A stretch of DNA of 34,100 nt from a virus. The translations under genes were made by a program, and so were the position numbers. The stretch's first letter is position 1, and every line of letters starts with the position of its first letter. Below, piece after piece: positions 12,614 through 19,098 of the stretch. The stretch covers positions 1 through 34,100 of IMG/VR virus record IMGVR_UViG_3300050138_000120; one strand, given 5' to 3'. Under the pieces are notes generated by a model that saw only the letters and a list, made by a program, of their open reading frames with translations, searched no databases and had not been told where the DNA came from.

Positions 12614-12828
12614 GGTTGCACCTTAAGTGTGGCAAGAGGGGCCGAGTTCGTGGCAAGAGGGACCGAGTTCGCGGCAAGAAACTCGGCATCGGCGATGCCT
12701 TGTGCGTCGGATGTGTCACAGCCCTCGGCCTCGAGCTGGCGCACGCGTGCGGAGTACGCGGCCGCAGGCACCTTTATGAATGTGCCGTCTGGGCGGTAGA
12801 GAATTTCGGCTTCGATGATGGTTAGCAT
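12610..12828 (-). CDS. Hypothetical protein with a 7-residue repeated tail (72 aa)
   Basis: The folded part is MLTIIEAEILYRPDGTFIKV followed by PAAAYSARVRQLEAEGCDTS; the last third is a repetitive tail, LAANSVPLATNSAPLATLKVQP split in heptads (AANSVPL, ATNSAPL). The tail is encoded by tandem 21-bp units related to the noncoding units at 11168. The final VQP doubles as the ribosome-binding module of the next gene. The start at 12828 has the same AGGTGCAACC upstream. No function is recognised. Confidence 0.72.
   Translation of the reverse strand: MLTIIEAEILYRPDGTFIKVPAAAYSARVRQLEAEGCDTSDAQGIADAEFLAANSVPLATNSAPLATLKVQP
12629..12687 (-). repeat. Tandem 21-bp repeats encoding the tail of the 72-aa protein
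   Basis: Units at 12629-12649 and 12650-12670 differ at one position, and a degraded third copy starts at 12671. The first is 20/21 identical to 11183-11203. Period 21 keeps the coding frame, giving 7-residue repeats. Confidence 0.82.
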
Positions 12829-12837
12829 GGTTGCACC

Positions 12838-13059
12838 TCAGTAGCACGACAAGGGGTGACCGGCGAGCACGTGGCGTAATTCGCTCGGCGTCATCTTGCG
12901 GACACGTTCGTAACCTGATGCGCGGCGAACGGGACCGCAGGCATGGCAGTAAACGTAGCCTTTACTGCCGATCATCGAGACAGTGCCGATGCACTCGGGC
13001 GACGAAGGCCATCCGTCGCATGATGCAGGGGTCGACAATCTAGCCATGGAAGTTTGCAT
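12838..13059 (-). CDS. Small Cys-rich zinc-finger-like protein (73 aa)
   Basis: MQTSMARLSTPASCDGWPSS followed by PECIGTVSMIGSKGYVYCHA and CGPVRRASGY gives four cysteines arranged C14...C23...C38-x2-C41, compatible with a zinc-binding fold, and another near the end. The ATG at 13059 has AAGGGA 8 nt upstream; an internal ATG four codons later is possible. The stop is followed directly by AGGTGCAACC and the next ATG. A nucleic-acid-binding role is plausible, not shown. Confidence 0.7.
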   Translation of the reverse strand: MQTSMARLSTPASCDGWPSSPECIGTVSMIGSKGYVYCHACGPVRRASGYERVRKMTPSELRHVLAGHPLSCY

Positions 13060-13079
13060 GATGTTCCCTTAGAGGTTGC

Positions 13080-13126
13080 GATGCGCACTGTGCGCATCGG
13101 TGAGCAGCCGCAGCCGCTCACCGATG
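13080..13126. other. Hairpin pair in the gap after DUF932
   Basis: An 11-bp stem CATCGGTGAGC/GCTCACCGATG (13095-13105 and 13116-13126) has a 10-nt loop. Overlapping it, GATGCGCAC and GTGCGCATC (13080-13098) form an alternative 9-bp palindrome. The two folds share CATC and exclude one another. No T-run follows, so a classical terminator is unlikely; mRNA processing or attenuation is possible. A related hairpin lies at 14308-14339. Confidence 0.6.
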
Positions 13127-13136
13127 AGTTACAGGC

Positions 13137-14267
13137 CTAGCGCATCGCGAGCAGTTGCTCGAATGCGCTCGTCTTCATCTCATCGCCGCCGTTAAACCAT
13201 GCCGACTGCATGCGATGGCTGTCCGTCTTCGCAGAGGCCTTGTGATCCACGTATTCCGTGACTGCGTTCAGCATGCCCCATGCGGTGCCGCGCACGCCTG
13301 ACAGGTTGCTACCGATCGCGGCGCCACGAAACAGGCGCAGGATCTCGGCTTCGCCTTTGGGCGCGCGCCGCGTGTCGGCGTCGACATCGGCGAGCTTCAC
13401 GGTGCCACCGAGTAAACGCGCGAAGTCTTGCGAGCTGGATGCTGACGAGAGAATGCGCGCGGTTTCGGCTTGAGCTTCTGCGATCGTTGCGAGCTTCTTT
13501 GCGGCATCCTCGGGACGGAGCAGGTTACGCACGAAGTCGCAAGCCTTGTCGTCGTTCATACGCACTTGCGACAAAGACTCGCAGGCCTCGGCAACCTCAC
13601 GCACTTGTGCGACGCCGAGCTGATCCTTGATCTTGTCGGCATCGAACGTGGTGCGGTGGCTGAGGTTGACAACATGCTTGTTTTTCTCGCTCATCGCGGC
13701 GCTGAGGGTGTTATTGCAGACAACGCGCGTCAGCACGTGCCGTGCCGTTGTCTTGGCTGATCCGTCGCACGAGGTAGCGAGCAACAAGTAACCCTTCACG
13801 ATGTCACCTGATGCGAACGTGAAGCTCTCGCCGAGGTTCGCAGTAGCGTAAAACTTCTTGCCGCCGAAGAGCGTGCCAGCGGTCTCGAGCTTCACGCCAA
13901 GCGTAGCGCTCAAGTCGTGAAAGAATTCCAGCACTTGCGCGGGTTGCACGGTCTTGTACTTATCGCTGACGATGCCCAGGTCGGCGCCTGTGTCGCTGCG
14001 CATCAGAACATGCGCATCGGCGATCTCGCGCTGATCGTTGCCTTCGCGGTCGGCGAAGTACCTGACCTTCGACCGCAGGATGCGCCAGTCCATGCCGCTG
14101 CAGGTTGCCCATGCATGCGTCATCTGCTCTTGCGATGCGGTGCTGACCGTGAGGCCGTTCGATGCGAGGTAGGCTTCGATCGATTGCCCGAGCTTGTGCC
14201 ATCCAGCCTCGCCGATGTAGGCGAATTCAGCAAGACCCGAGGCGCGAACGGTGATTTCGTGAGACAT
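13137..14267 (-). CDS. DUF932 family phage/plasmid-like protein (376 aa)
   Basis: MSHEITVRASGLAEFAYIGE followed by WHKLGQSIE and, later, RSDTGADLGIVSDKYKTVQP and VLTRVVCNNTLSAAMSEKNK are diagnostic of the DUF932 (TIGR03299-type) family found on phages and plasmids. Its biochemical role is unknown to me; it often sits in accessory early regions. The ATG at 14267 has AAGGA 6 nt upstream. The 376-aa length is within the family range. It is bracketed by two related hairpins and separated from its neighbours by about 75 nt, unlike the ATGA-linked small genes, so it may be an independently acquired cassette. Confidence 0.86.
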   Translation of the reverse strand: MSHEITVRASGLAEFAYIGEAGWHKLGQSIEAYLASNGLTVSTASQEQMTHAWATCSGMDWRILRSKVRYFADREGNDQREIADAHVLMRSDTGADLGIVSDKYKTVQPAQVLEFFHDLSATLGVKLETAGTLFGGKKFYATANLGESFTFASGDIVKGYLLLATSCDGSAKTTARHVLTRVVCNNTLSAAMSEKNKHVVNLSHRTTFDADKIKDQLGVAQVREVAEACESLSQVRMNDDKACDFVRNLLRPEDAAKKLATIAEAQAETARILSSASSSQDFARLLGGTVKLADVDADTRRAPKGEAEILRLFRGAAIGSNLSGVRGTAWGMLNAVTEYVDHKASAKTDSHRMQSAWFNGGDEMKTSAFEQLLAMR

Positions 14268-14307
14268 GATGATCCTTGTGTGAACGGTTGCGACGCGCGG
14301 GGTTGCG

Positions 14308-14339
14308 CATCGGTGAAGCCTCGCAAGGCCTCACCGATG
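14308..14339. other. Hairpin upstream of DUF932, related to the one at 13095
   Basis: CATCGGTGA (14308-14316) pairs with TCACCGATG (14331-14339) for 9 bp, then a mismatch, then GCC/GGC closing a TCGCAA loop. The stem sequence equals that of the hairpin at 13095-13126 and both are followed by similar flanks (GAG, then CCTAGC), so the two are duplicates that changed their loops. Confidence 0.6.
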
Positions 14340-14343
14340 AGAC

Positions 14344-14532
14344 CTAGCAAGGATGCCGATCTGCGTGCGCCGCTTCTGCCTCGTCGAAGGCGTCGCGCAG
14401 ATCGTCGCTATCGACTCCGCAGATGACGCACGCCGCAGCGAGCGCGTCCGGGAATTCGCGCCCCTCACGAAGCTCACGGTAAAGGCGAGCGAGTGCTTGT
14501 GTCATCTTCTGCGCGAGTGTCAGTTTTTGCAT
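14344..14532 (-). CDS. Small hypothetical protein (62 aa), head of leftward operon
   Basis: MQKLTLAQKMTQALARLYRE starts a helical protein followed by LREGREFPDALAAACVICGV and an acidic C-terminus (DSDDLRDAFDEAEAAHADRH). It could be a DNA-binding-like or partner-binding helical bundle; no family is recognised. The ATG at 14532 has AGGG upstream. It is the first gene downstream of the divergent control region holding the operator at 14569. Confidence 0.68.
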   Translation of the reverse strand: MQKLTLAQKMTQALARLYRELREGREFPDALAAACVICGVDSDDLRDAFDEAEAAHADRHPC

Positions 14533-14543
14533 GATGTTGCCCT

Positions 14544-14613
14544 ATGTAAGATGTTGCATCGTTTCGCTGTATCAACTGATACCGCCCCCAGGATTGTGAT
14601 GTAAGATTTTGCA
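14544..14613. promoter_or_regulatory. Divergent control region with operator (14569-14582) and flanking direct repeats
   Basis: GTATCAACTGATAC (14569-14582) is the exact reverse complement of the operators at 4900 and 7000. It is flanked by ATGTAAGATGTTGCA (14544-14558) and ATGTAAGATTTTGCA (14599-14613), which differ at one base and are 55 bp apart, possibly sites for a second protein. On the minus strand TTGATA inside the operator could act as -35 for the leftward genes, but the -10 is poor on both strands. Confidence 0.6.
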
Positions 14614-14634
14614 GTGCGCTTAGAATAGTTCGGC

Positions 14635-14670
14635 ATGAAGTCGCTGCAAACCATCCACGAAACACGCTAA
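14635..14670 (+). CDS. 11-codon leader ORF candidate (MKSLQTIHETR)
   Basis: A short open frame ends 37 nt before the next gene. A TAGAAT lies 8 nt upstream of the ATG, which would make the message almost leaderless, but no -35 is evident. It may be a chance frame. Confidence 0.2.
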   Translation: MKSLQTIHETR

Positions 14671-14707
14671 AGCTCGCCAAGCTCTCCCCTTTCAGGAAAA
14701 ACAAGCA

Positions 14708-15031
14708 ATGAAGCTCTACCCTGCCGAGTCAGCCACGAGCGACGACACGTCGATAGGAGGCTTTATTGTCGAATTCGACAGCGGCGTCACTAAGTCGATT
14801 GATTGGCGCCAATCCGCGCCAATCGAGCCCACGCTAGACGCTGCTAAAGCCTTCACTACTGCGCTAATTCAGAGCTTGCTAGATGGCAGGCACATGCACG
14901 AGGTGGAGGGCACGAACTGGGCAAGCGCGACCGCTGCAGTTCAAAAAATCATCGTCGATTGGAACGTCAAGCGAAGAGCTTCTCTCTATCTGGAGAGTGA
15001 GCGAGGCGCGGCGGCGCGCGTGCTGCAGTGA
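14708..15031 (+). CDS. Hypothetical protein upstream of terminase (107 aa)
   Basis: MKLYPAESATSDDTSIGGFI, then VEFDSGVTKSIDWRQSAPIE and a helical C-terminus (AFTTALIQSLLDGRHMHEVE, then SATAAVQKIIVDWNVKRR). The codon use is less GC-biased than that of its neighbours. The ATG at 14708 has AGGA about 10 nt upstream. It is the first rightward gene after the divergent region and precedes a 250-nt gene-free stretch before TerS. No function is recognised. Confidence 0.6.
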   Translation: MKLYPAESATSDDTSIGGFIVEFDSGVTKSIDWRQSAPIEPTLDAAKAFTTALIQSLLDGRHMHEVEGTNWASATAAVQKIIVDWNVKRRASLYLESERGAAARVLQ

Positions 15032-15166
15032 GCGGCGCGCGGGGCGTGGCTCGACTGGCGCGTTGGAGAGCCCCGGGGGTGGGTCTGGGTGGGACCATAT
15101 CGTCCTTGGCTGAGAGGGGCCATACCCCCTTGTGCGCCCCCCACCGTTACGCCAATCAAATCGAAT

Positions 15167-15206
15167 GTTTTTAAGGGTGTTTTTAAGGGTGTTTTTAAGG
15201 GTGTTT
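15167..15206 (+). repeat. Tandem 12-bp repeat in the gene-free stretch 15032-15280 before TerS
   Basis: GTTTTTAAGGGT is repeated exactly three times (15167-15178, 15179-15190, 15191-15202) plus GTTT. The surrounding gap also holds G/C-rich runs (GGGGCCATACCCCC near 15115-15130). Position directly upstream of the small terminase suggests a packaging (cos/pac) or TerS-binding site. No promoter could be assigned in the gap. Confidence 0.88.
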
Positions 15207-15280
15207 GACGGGCTGGATGCAGATCGAGTCGTGATTTTTTGCACGAAATTTTTTACTGAAAAATCAGGAAAACCATCGCC

Positions 15281-15988
15281 ATGCCACGACTGAAAGACGA
15301 GCAGCGAGAGACGTTCTGTCGCGAGTACGTGCATCACTTCAATGCGACCAAGGCGGCATTCGCGGCCGGGTATCCGAACCCCACCGTCGCAGGCACGAAT
15401 CTGCTGTGCTATCCCGAGGTGAAGGCCAGGGCGCGCGAGCTGAACGAGCGCCAGTTGCGTCAACGAGACATCACGGCCGAGCGGACGATGCAGGAGTTGG
15501 CACGGGTCTCGTTCTCGGACATCCGCAAGATCGTCGACGTCGAGACCGGCCAACTGAGGCCGCCGAACGAGTGGGACGACGACACCGCCGCGTCGATCGC
15601 ATCGCTCACTGTCGAGACGCGCAGCGAGCGCGATGGCAGCGAGGTTGATCTCGCCACGGGCGAACGCAAGCCGCGCTTCATCAGCGTCACGACCACGAAG
15701 ATCAGGCGCTACGACAAGGTGCCCGCGCTCGGCATCCTCGCCAAGCATTTCAAGCTGGTGAACGACGAGGGCGATGGCGTGAACGCGCTGGCATCCGCGC
15801 TTGCGGATAGACTGAGCGCCGCGAAGCGCTCTTCGGCGCTGCCCTCCCCCGACGACACCCCACTACTGGAGAGAATCGATGGCACCCTCGAAAACGAGCA
15901 CGTTCAGCGGAACCCAAGTGAGCGACGAGAAGGCGAAGCAATTCAGGAATCAGGCGACGGGAATCGGGCAGACGCGCTCGGCCAGTGA
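15281..15988 (+). CDS. Terminase small subunit, Terminase_2 type (235 aa)
   Basis: MPRLKDEQRETFCREYVHHF followed by NATKAAFAAGYPNPTVAGTN and PEVKARARELNER is the classic helix-turn-helix of phage small terminases, which bind the packaging site and load TerL. The central coiled region and beta segment (VSFSDIRKIVDVETGQL, ALGILAKHFKLVND) complete the family pattern. The last 37 residues overlap the next gene in another frame and look compositionally odd, so the functional protein may end near residue 200. The ATG at 15281 follows CAGGA. TerL begins 182 nt after its stop. Confidence 0.9.
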   Translation: MPRLKDEQRETFCREYVHHFNATKAAFAAGYPNPTVAGTNLLCYPEVKARARELNERQLRQRDITAERTMQELARVSFSDIRKIVDVETGQLRPPNEWDDDTAASIASLTVETRSERDGSEVDLATGERKPRFISVTTTKIRRYDKVPALGILAKHFKLVNDEGDGVNALASALADRLSAAKRSSALPSPDDTPLLERIDGTLENEHVQRNPSERREGEAIQESGDGNRADALGQ

Positions 15989-16184
15989 GCAGACCGGCGC
16001 CGTGCGGGCACAGCGCGCGATCGACGCCGCGCCGCGCTCGCAACTCGCGTGCGCGGACCGCAGCTACCCGGCACCGGGACCGTACATGGGGCCGGACGGC
16101 ACGATGCTCGACCGGTTGACTGGCGACCCGTGGGTGGCGCCGTGCGTCATCGGTACTCGGCCGGCGCTCGGTGGCCCAAACTAG
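15879..16184 (+). CDS. Hypothetical protein overlapping TerS (101 aa)
   Basis: The ATG at 15879 has GGAGAGAATCG upstream. MAPSKTSTFSGTQVSDEKAK and the later segments (QTRSASEQTGAVRAQR, PYMGPDGTMLDRLTGDPWVA) have normal composition, unlike the overlapping TerS tail. The overlap with TerS is 110 nt, and with TerL 14 nt. A disordered N-terminal half and Pro/Gly-rich C-terminal half suggest a small linker or accessory to packaging; no family is recognised. Both frames are open, so expression of either tail needs protein evidence. Confidence 0.65.
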   Translation: MAPSKTSTFSGTQVSDEKAKQFRNQATGIGQTRSASEQTGAVRAQRAIDAAPRSQLACADRSYPAPGPYMGPDGTMLDRLTGDPWVAPCVIGTRPALGGPN

Positions 16185-17823
16185 GGTCATCTGGCGAAAG
16201 CGTGAGCGTAACTGGCGCAGTCCAGGGGTCGAGGGCGGCCCTTGGATTCCTCCGAGCAGAGAGGGCGCCGTACCTGTGAGAGCGGCCACTGTCGCAGCCG
16301 CGTCGATCCAGGGAACGCCGTTCGACGAGCTGTTCGGGATGCTCGCCGGCTTCCAGCACGACCCGCTCGGCTTCGTGCGCTGGGCGTTCCCGTGGGGCCA
16401 GCCGGGCACCGTGCTCGAGGACGAGGAGGGACCGGAGATATGGCAGGCCGAGCAGCTCGACCGGATCGGCCAGAAGCTGCGCGCGGGTGGCTCGCTCGGC
16501 TGCGTGATCGAGGAGGATATCTCCAGCGGCCACGGCGTCGGCAAGAGCGCTGAGGTGGCGTGGCTGATCTTGTTCGCGATGTCGACGTTCTCCGACACGC
16601 GCGGCGTGGTCACCGCGAACACCGACAACCAGCTACGCACGAAGACCTGGGCCGAGTTGTCCAAGTGGTACCAGCTCTTCATCGCCAAGGGCATGTTCAC
16701 GCTGACGGCCACCGCGCTCTACATCGCGGGCGACCCGGTGAGGGAGAAGAGCTGGCGCATCGACGCGGTGCCGTGGTCGGCCAACAACACCGAGGCCTTC
16801 GCGGGCCTGCACAACAAGGGCCGGCGCATCCTGTGCCTGTTCGATGAGGCCAGCACGATCGACGACCCGATCTGGGACGTGACGCGCGGCGCGCTGACCG
16901 ACGTCAACACCGAGATCATCTGGTGCCGCTACGGCAACCCCACGCGCACCAGCGGCGAGTTTTTCGCGGCGTGCTCGACGCCCAAGCGCAACGCCTACCA
17001 CCGTGTCGACGCGCGCAACGTGCGCTTCACGAACAAGGGCAAGATCGCCGAGTGGATCGAGGACTACGGCGAAGACAGCGACTTCGTGCGGGTGCGGGTC
17101 AAGGGAATGTTCCCGCGGGCCGGATATGCGAACTTCATCAGCCCCGAGCTGGTGACCCAGGCCCGCCGCCGCGCGCTGCCGCTCGCCATGTACCAGACCT
17201 ACCAGAAGATTCTGGCCGTCGACCCGGCGCGCTTCGGCGACGACTTCACGGTGATCACGCTGCGCCAGGGGCTGAAAGTGCACTGGCAGGTGAAGCTCAG
17301 CGGCTTCGACGGCCCTGATCTGGCGTCGCGGATCTTCGCGCTGCTGCGCAACGACGACACCCGTCAGCGAGACGACCGCGGCCAGCGCCGCGAGCCCGCG
17401 TTCGGTGCCTCGTGCATCGTCTACGACGCCAACGGCAACGGTGCCGACTTGGACTCATCACTCAGACGCATGCAGGGCCTGCCGCTGCTGATCCCGGTGA
17501 TGTGGGGCCAGCCTGCCAAGGACTCGAAGGCGTACTTCAACCAGCGCAGCGAGGCCTGGGGCAAGATGCGCGACTTTCTCGAAGAGGGCGACATCCCTGA
17601 CGACGACGAGCTTGCGACGCAGCTCTCCAGCCTCGACTACGGCTACGACGGCACGTTCAGGATTCAGCTCCAAAGTAAGAAGGACATGAAGAAAAACGGA
17701 GGCAAATCACCTGATTGCGCCGACTCTCTTGCTCTCTCATTTATCCCTGAACTCATAGATAGAAAGGTTACTTTGGCTAAGGCTAGACCGGTGCGCCGCC
17801 GCACGATGGTGTGGACACGGTAA
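16171..17823 (+). CDS. Terminase large subunit (550 aa)
   Basis: An ATPase domain carries Walker A at 118-126 (SSGHGVGKS) and Walker B at 220-226 (ILCLFDEAS). The nuclease domain starts with the aspartate strand ILAVDPARFGDD near residue 350 and ends with the conserved SPDCADSLALSF motif. It translocates DNA into the procapsid and cuts the concatemer. The GTG at 16171 overlaps the preceding gene by 14 nt; a later start is possible because residues 1-45 are poorly conserved in style. From about 17675 the codon use becomes AT-richer up to the end, next to a homing endonuclease gene. Confidence 0.95.
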   Translation: MAQTRVIWRKRERNWRSPGVEGGPWIPPSREGAVPVRAATVAAASIQGTPFDELFGMLAGFQHDPLGFVRWAFPWGQPGTVLEDEEGPEIWQAEQLDRIGQKLRAGGSLGCVIEEDISSGHGVGKSAEVAWLILFAMSTFSDTRGVVTANTDNQLRTKTWAELSKWYQLFIAKGMFTLTATALYIAGDPVREKSWRIDAVPWSANNTEAFAGLHNKGRRILCLFDEASTIDDPIWDVTRGALTDVNTEIIWCRYGNPTRTSGEFFAACSTPKRNAYHRVDARNVRFTNKGKIAEWIEDYGEDSDFVRVRVKGMFPRAGYANFISPELVTQARRRALPLAMYQTYQKILAVDPARFGDDFTVITLRQGLKVHWQVKLSGFDGPDLASRIFALLRNDDTRQRDDRGQRREPAFGASCIVYDANGNGADLDSSLRRMQGLPLLIPVMWGQPAKDSKAYFNQRSEAWGKMRDFLEEGDIPDDDELATQLSSLDYGYDGTFRIQLQSKKDMKKNGGKSPDCADSLALSFIPELIDRKVTLAKARPVRRRTMVWTR

Positions 17824-17845
17824 TAGACTGTGATAACATGGTGGC

Positions 17846-18346
17846 ATGAAATCCGTCACCCCTGAACGTGCTGAACTCATTGCCCTCTACGTCCGTGCTC
17901 ACTGGGGCTATAACCCAACCACGGGGATAGTCTCAGGCCGGGGTGGTCGACCCATCGGCAAGCTCCGACCTGACGGAGCGCTCGACTGCCTCGCCTACTT
18001 GCCGGATGGCACGAAGGCCTCAGTTCTGCTCCACCGTGCCGCGTGGCTGCTAGCGACCGGTGAGTGGCCGCCAGACGAGATCGATCACGATGATCGCGAC
18101 CGCTCAAACAACCGATGGGTAAACTTGCAGCTCGCCACGCACGCCGAGAACCGGCAGAACCTTGCGCGACGCAACTCCAGCGGCAACCTGCGTGGCACAC
18201 AGCCCTACTACAACAAGTGGAAAGCTACGATTCGTCTCGACGGTAAAACGCACTACCTCGGTCTTTATGAGACGGAAGAAGGCGCGCATGCTGCGTACTG
18301 CAAGGCGAAGCGAAAACTACACGTCTTCAACCCGGAGCAAAAGTGA
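17846..18346 (+). CDS. HNH/AP2 homing endonuclease (166 aa)
   Basis: The core [20 protein letters not shown], then [20 protein letters not shown] and ENRQN is the HNH_3 fold (His83-type, Asp-His and Asn-Arg positions). The C-terminal [20 protein letters not shown] followed by [19 protein letters not shown] is an AP2-like DNA-binding domain. This pairing is typical of free-standing phage homing endonucleases that nick or cut a site in related phages and spread by repair. It sits 22 nt after TerL, a frequent insertion point. The N-terminus has a variable segment. Confidence 0.9.
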   Translation: MKSVTPERAELIALYVRAHWGYNPTTGIVSGRGGRPIGKLRPDGALDCLAYLPDGTKASVLLHRAAWLLATGEWPPDEIDHDDRDRSNNRWVNLQLATHAENRQNLARRNSSGNLRGTQPYYNKWKATIRLDGKTHYLGLYETEEGAHAAYCKAKRKLHVFNPEQK

Positions 18347-18392
18347 TCGCGATACACTTCCGCTCTCACCTCAACTGCAATCGGAGATTTCC

Positions 18393-18869
18393 ATGCATCG
18401 AATTCAGCGCGGCTTCACCCTCATCGAGTTGATGATCGTCGTCGTGATCATCGGCATCCTTGCAGCCGTGGCGCTGCCGGCATATCAGGACTACACCAAG
18501 AGGGCCAAGCTCTCTGAGTTGATCCTCGCGGCCGGCGCCTGCCGCACGGCGATCACAGAGGCGGTCGAGTCATCGTCGACGCTGCCGGTAGCCGGCGCCT
18601 GGGGTTGCGAGAACGCTGGGCCGAACGTGACGAAGTACGTCGCGAGCATCGCGACAGATGGCAATGGCGTGATCACGGTCGTCGCGCAAGGCACGGGCGA
18701 CATCACGATCGACACCAGCTCGGTCCAGTTCGTGCCGAGCCTCACGGTGACCGGTGCCGTCGTGGTGCCCACGGCTGGCGGCCCGCAGATCGCGAGATGG
18801 ATCTGCGGCCCGACAGCAGTCGGTGGTGTGCCGTTGAAATTCTTGCCGTCGAGCTGCAAGGGCACTTAA
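18393..18869 (+). CDS. Type IV prepilin, PilA-like (158 aa)
   Basis: MHRIQRG followed by [20 protein letters not shown] is a complete class III leader: short basic leader, prepilin peptidase cut after Gly7, N-methyl-Phe8 and Glu at mature position 5. [20 protein letters not shown] continues the major pilin helix. Four cysteines follow: C41 (GACRTA), one in WGCENA, and a C-terminal pair (WICGP, SSCKGT) that would make the D-loop disulfide. Length and layout match major pilins of beta- and gammaproteobacteria. The ATG at 18393 has CGGAG 8 nt upstream. It is not a normal phage gene and sits between HNH and portal. Confidence 0.93.
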   Translation: MHRIQRGFTLIELMIVVVIIGILAAVALPAYQDYTKRAKLSELILAAGACRTAITEAVESSSTLPVAGAWGCENAGPNVTKYVASIATDGNGVITVVAQGTGDITIDTSSVQFVPSLTVTGAVVVPTAGGPQIARWICGPTAVGGVPLKFLPSSCKGT

Positions 18870-18979
18870 GATCGCATTGACGGCGCCAGGAAATCGGGCA
18901 GCCTAATCAGCACAGGGATGATCGAAGCGGAGTGATTTCCGTACTGTGCCTTCGACGCCTCCGCGCGGTAACTGCCACG

Positions 18980-19047
18980 CGCTGCGCAAGCAGCGGCAGG
19001 CCGCGAGCACGGGGGCGTTGTCGTTTTCAACAGACACACGCTATCAT
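18980..19047 (+). promoter_or_regulatory. Promoter candidate and GNRA hairpin before portal (gap 18870-19098)
   Basis: TTGTCG (19018-19023), 18 nt, TATCAT (19042-19047) could drive the structural operon. Upstream, CGCTGC and GCAGCG around GCAA (18980-18995) form a 6-bp GNRA-loop hairpin with further CTGC/GCAG pairing; no T-run follows. Nothing else was recognised in this 229-nt gap. Confidence 0.45.
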
Positions 19048-19098
19048 CCGCGCCAGCAAGCGGCTCCTGCCATGCGCCCACTACGGTGATCTATCCGC

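Noticed and set aside
15167-15206. Possible CRISPR-like array
   Set aside because: Units are 12 bp and directly abutting with no spacers; this is a simple tandem repeat.
15750-16712. 320-aa minus-strand frame over the terminase genes
   Set aside because: Crosses TerS and TerL, which have clear motifs; no phage-like features in the antisense product.
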